From: Acanthacorydalis orientalis
Lineage: Eukaryota > Arthropoda > Insecta > Megaloptera > Corydalidae
Assembly (NCBI GenBank): GCA_034766995.1
Contig: CM068316.1
Coordinates: 11,232,000-11,295,999, forward strand
Length of the DNA: 64,000 nucleotides
Reading direction: 5' to 3'
The position numbers and the translations under genes were made by a program. The stretch's first letter is position 1. Each line of letters begins with the position of its first letter. Under the pieces are notes generated by a model. The model saw nothing but the letters and a program-made list of their open reading frames with translations. It was not told the DNA's origin and ran no database searches. This document shows positions 62,481 through 64,000 of this stretch, piece after piece.

Positions 62481-63269
62481 TTTGTGGAATCTATTTTATA
62501 AGTGTAAATAAATCAAAACCATCATTTTTTATTTTAAAACCACTTCATTTTAAGTATTTTTAATAAATTAACTAAAAATAAGACTTTAAATCTAAGAGAA
62601 ATAATTTCATTTTAATTTTAATAAATTCTTCTTTAAATGAAAAAAATGAGAAATAAATTGCGTGTGTTATCATTATCTATTTTAATAAATGTATGCTTAT
62701 TTTGATGATAAAGACAGTCATCTCCCCAGCGAATAAAATAAATCTGAGATTCCAAGTATATATAGAGAAACATTTGCTCGTTTTATAGGCTCAAACATTT
62801 TATAAGCTCGACAGAGAAAATGAAGTACTAAAATAATTGAGATATATTAGATTAGTTACATAAAGAGACAAGGTATTGCAATACTATTTAGTCTATTTAA
62901 TTCATTTTAGGTAGATCCAGAATGATAAAAAATCATTAAAGACTAGTTGCTTCATCTTATGAACAATCAAGTACAGAACTCAACCAAAAAGTATGGAAAA
63001 ATATCTAGGTAACTATTCTATTTTCAAAATAAGTGCTAGAGTTAAGAATGGACAACTAAGAATGGACAGTAAAGACTACAATTTTTCTTTCCAATATCAT
63101 TTCCTTCTTTTAATAAGAGATTTAAGCAGAGAATATGCAAAAGGTGACAATTTTACATCGCAAAAAAATCTTTGATAACAAGATGGTAGAACTTAAGCAT
63201 ACATATTATTAATAGATTTTTTATTGTAATTTATGCACGACTTAGTATTCAAGTAATTCAGCTAAAAGC
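62481..63269. other. Anonymous AT-rich DNA
   Basis: A 60-codon plus-strand ORF at 62993-63175 has no domain. It includes a short direct repeat (aagaatggacaactaagaat then ggacag). No gene is called. Confidence 0.4.
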
Positions 63270-63690
63270 TATTAATTTTCGATAATCATTACATTTTAAA
63301 ATTTTCACACTAAAAATTGAATTTAAGACCATAATCAAATTAATTTTTTCACCTTAAAAGCCATACCACAATTTTCGATTAAAAATATTTAATAAATTAC
63401 TATTGATTATTTTCGATTTTTGTTTACGCGTATTTTGATAGCAATCCCATCATCTTCAGAGCGCCAAGTTCAGACAAAATTTGAGATTTTTCGGTAACCT
63501 GGATCTCGAAGAATAGTAGCGTTGCTATCGAAATGCACATAGGTGACAATCGCAAATAATAAATAAAAATTTATTAAACATTTTCGACCGAAAAAAATCG
63601 ATGTGGTTTGTGGGATGAAAAAAGAATTTATTTGTGAAAATGAATTTAGTCACAGTGTCAGAAATGTTATTGTAACCATAATTAAATTGT
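63270..63690. mobile_element. FB foldback family, reference copy with both arms
   Basis: The most complete copy. Left arm: cgattaaaaatatttaataa, attactattgattattttcg, gtttacgcgtattttgatag, caatcccatcatcttcagag, cgcc. Right arm: tagcgttgctatcgaaatgc, acataggtgacaatcgcaaa, taaaaatttattaaacattt, tcgaccgaaaaaaatcgatg, tggtttgtgggatgaaaaaa, gaatttatttgtgaaaatga, atttagtcacagtgtcagaa. The arms are inverted complements over at least 120 bp, separated by a short spacer, and continue outward with weaker pairing. No coding capacity; target-site duplication not resolved. Confidence 0.9.
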
Positions 63691-63808
63691 TTAAATTTTA
63701 ACTCAAATTAAATTCTTTCAAATTTCAAATATTTTTAAAATGGTTACTGATGAATTAATATAAAACCGTGTACTATTCCCAATAAAGTTTCATTAAGCCA
63801 CATAAGTA

Positions 63809-63822
63809 CACACACACACACA

Positions 63823-63860
<38 letters not shown>
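63809..63860. repeat. Compound (AC)n(TA)n microsatellite
   Basis: An AC run, atgc, then a TA tract. Confidence 0.95.
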
Positions 63861-63862
<2 letters not shown>

Positions 63863-64000
63863 AATAAAATAGTAGAAAGTACTTTTCAAACAAGCATTCA
63901 AAACTTTATAGACTGTGTTTCCACAATGATAATTTTCATACTAGCTTTTTATTGAAAGTTTTGAAGCTTCAACGATTTCGGAAGTATTTGAGTTTAATGT

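Overview
The window reads as a gene-free, extremely AT-rich stretch of animal nuclear DNA, most likely from an insect. I found no convincing host protein-coding exon, no tRNA or rRNA, and no bacterial-style operon, ribosome binding site or CRISPR array. The organism call is an inference from the transposon mix (several mariner lineages, Tc1-like and IS630/Tc1-type remnants, a TTAA-flanked piggyBac-type MITE, a fragment of an RTE-like LINE) and from the very large number of (TA)n microsatellites. I cannot name a species. It is probably an intergenic region or a very large intron.

Three layers make up the window. (1) About fifty (TA)n or compound (CT/GA/AC/GT)(TA) arrays. The largest is a roughly 1 kb complex at 19950-20967 with a diverged two-copy tandem repeat embedded in it. 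(2) Dead DNA transposons: mariner relatives at 14320-15117 (+), 21551-21837 (head-to-head palindrome), 57656-59216 (+, full-length with an insertion) and 60560-61210 (-); an IS630/Tc1-type pseudogene at 17600-18340 (+); three Tc1-like 3' ends at 44690-45145, 51240-51680 and 52985-53135 (+); and an RTE-like LINE C-terminus at 22695-22975 (-). (3) Non-coding MITE and foldback families. The main one, called FB here, is a long-palindrome element with about seventeen full or half copies across the window. A two-copy MITE lies at 24787 and 61333, and a single palindromic element with repeated CAAAGTCCGA motifs lies at 30051-30320.

Two nested insertions give relative ages. The CAAAGTCCGA element sits inside an FB copy (30051-30320), and a TTAA-flanked element of about 310 bp sits inside the C-terminal part of a mariner transposase (58712-59021). 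That mariner is itself embedded in a (TA)n tract.

Between these lie islands of visibly higher GC that do not match the repeats (for example 9840-10260, 19440-19830, 28680-29260, 37380-37940, 45660-46250, 52180-52630 and 59440-59960). They are the best candidates for regulatory DNA or unrecognised non-coding exons. A cluster of CArG-like sites and an imperfect 75-bp-arm hairpin lie side by side at 32164-32704. All transposon calls were made by reading translations by eye; boundaries are approximate unless stated.
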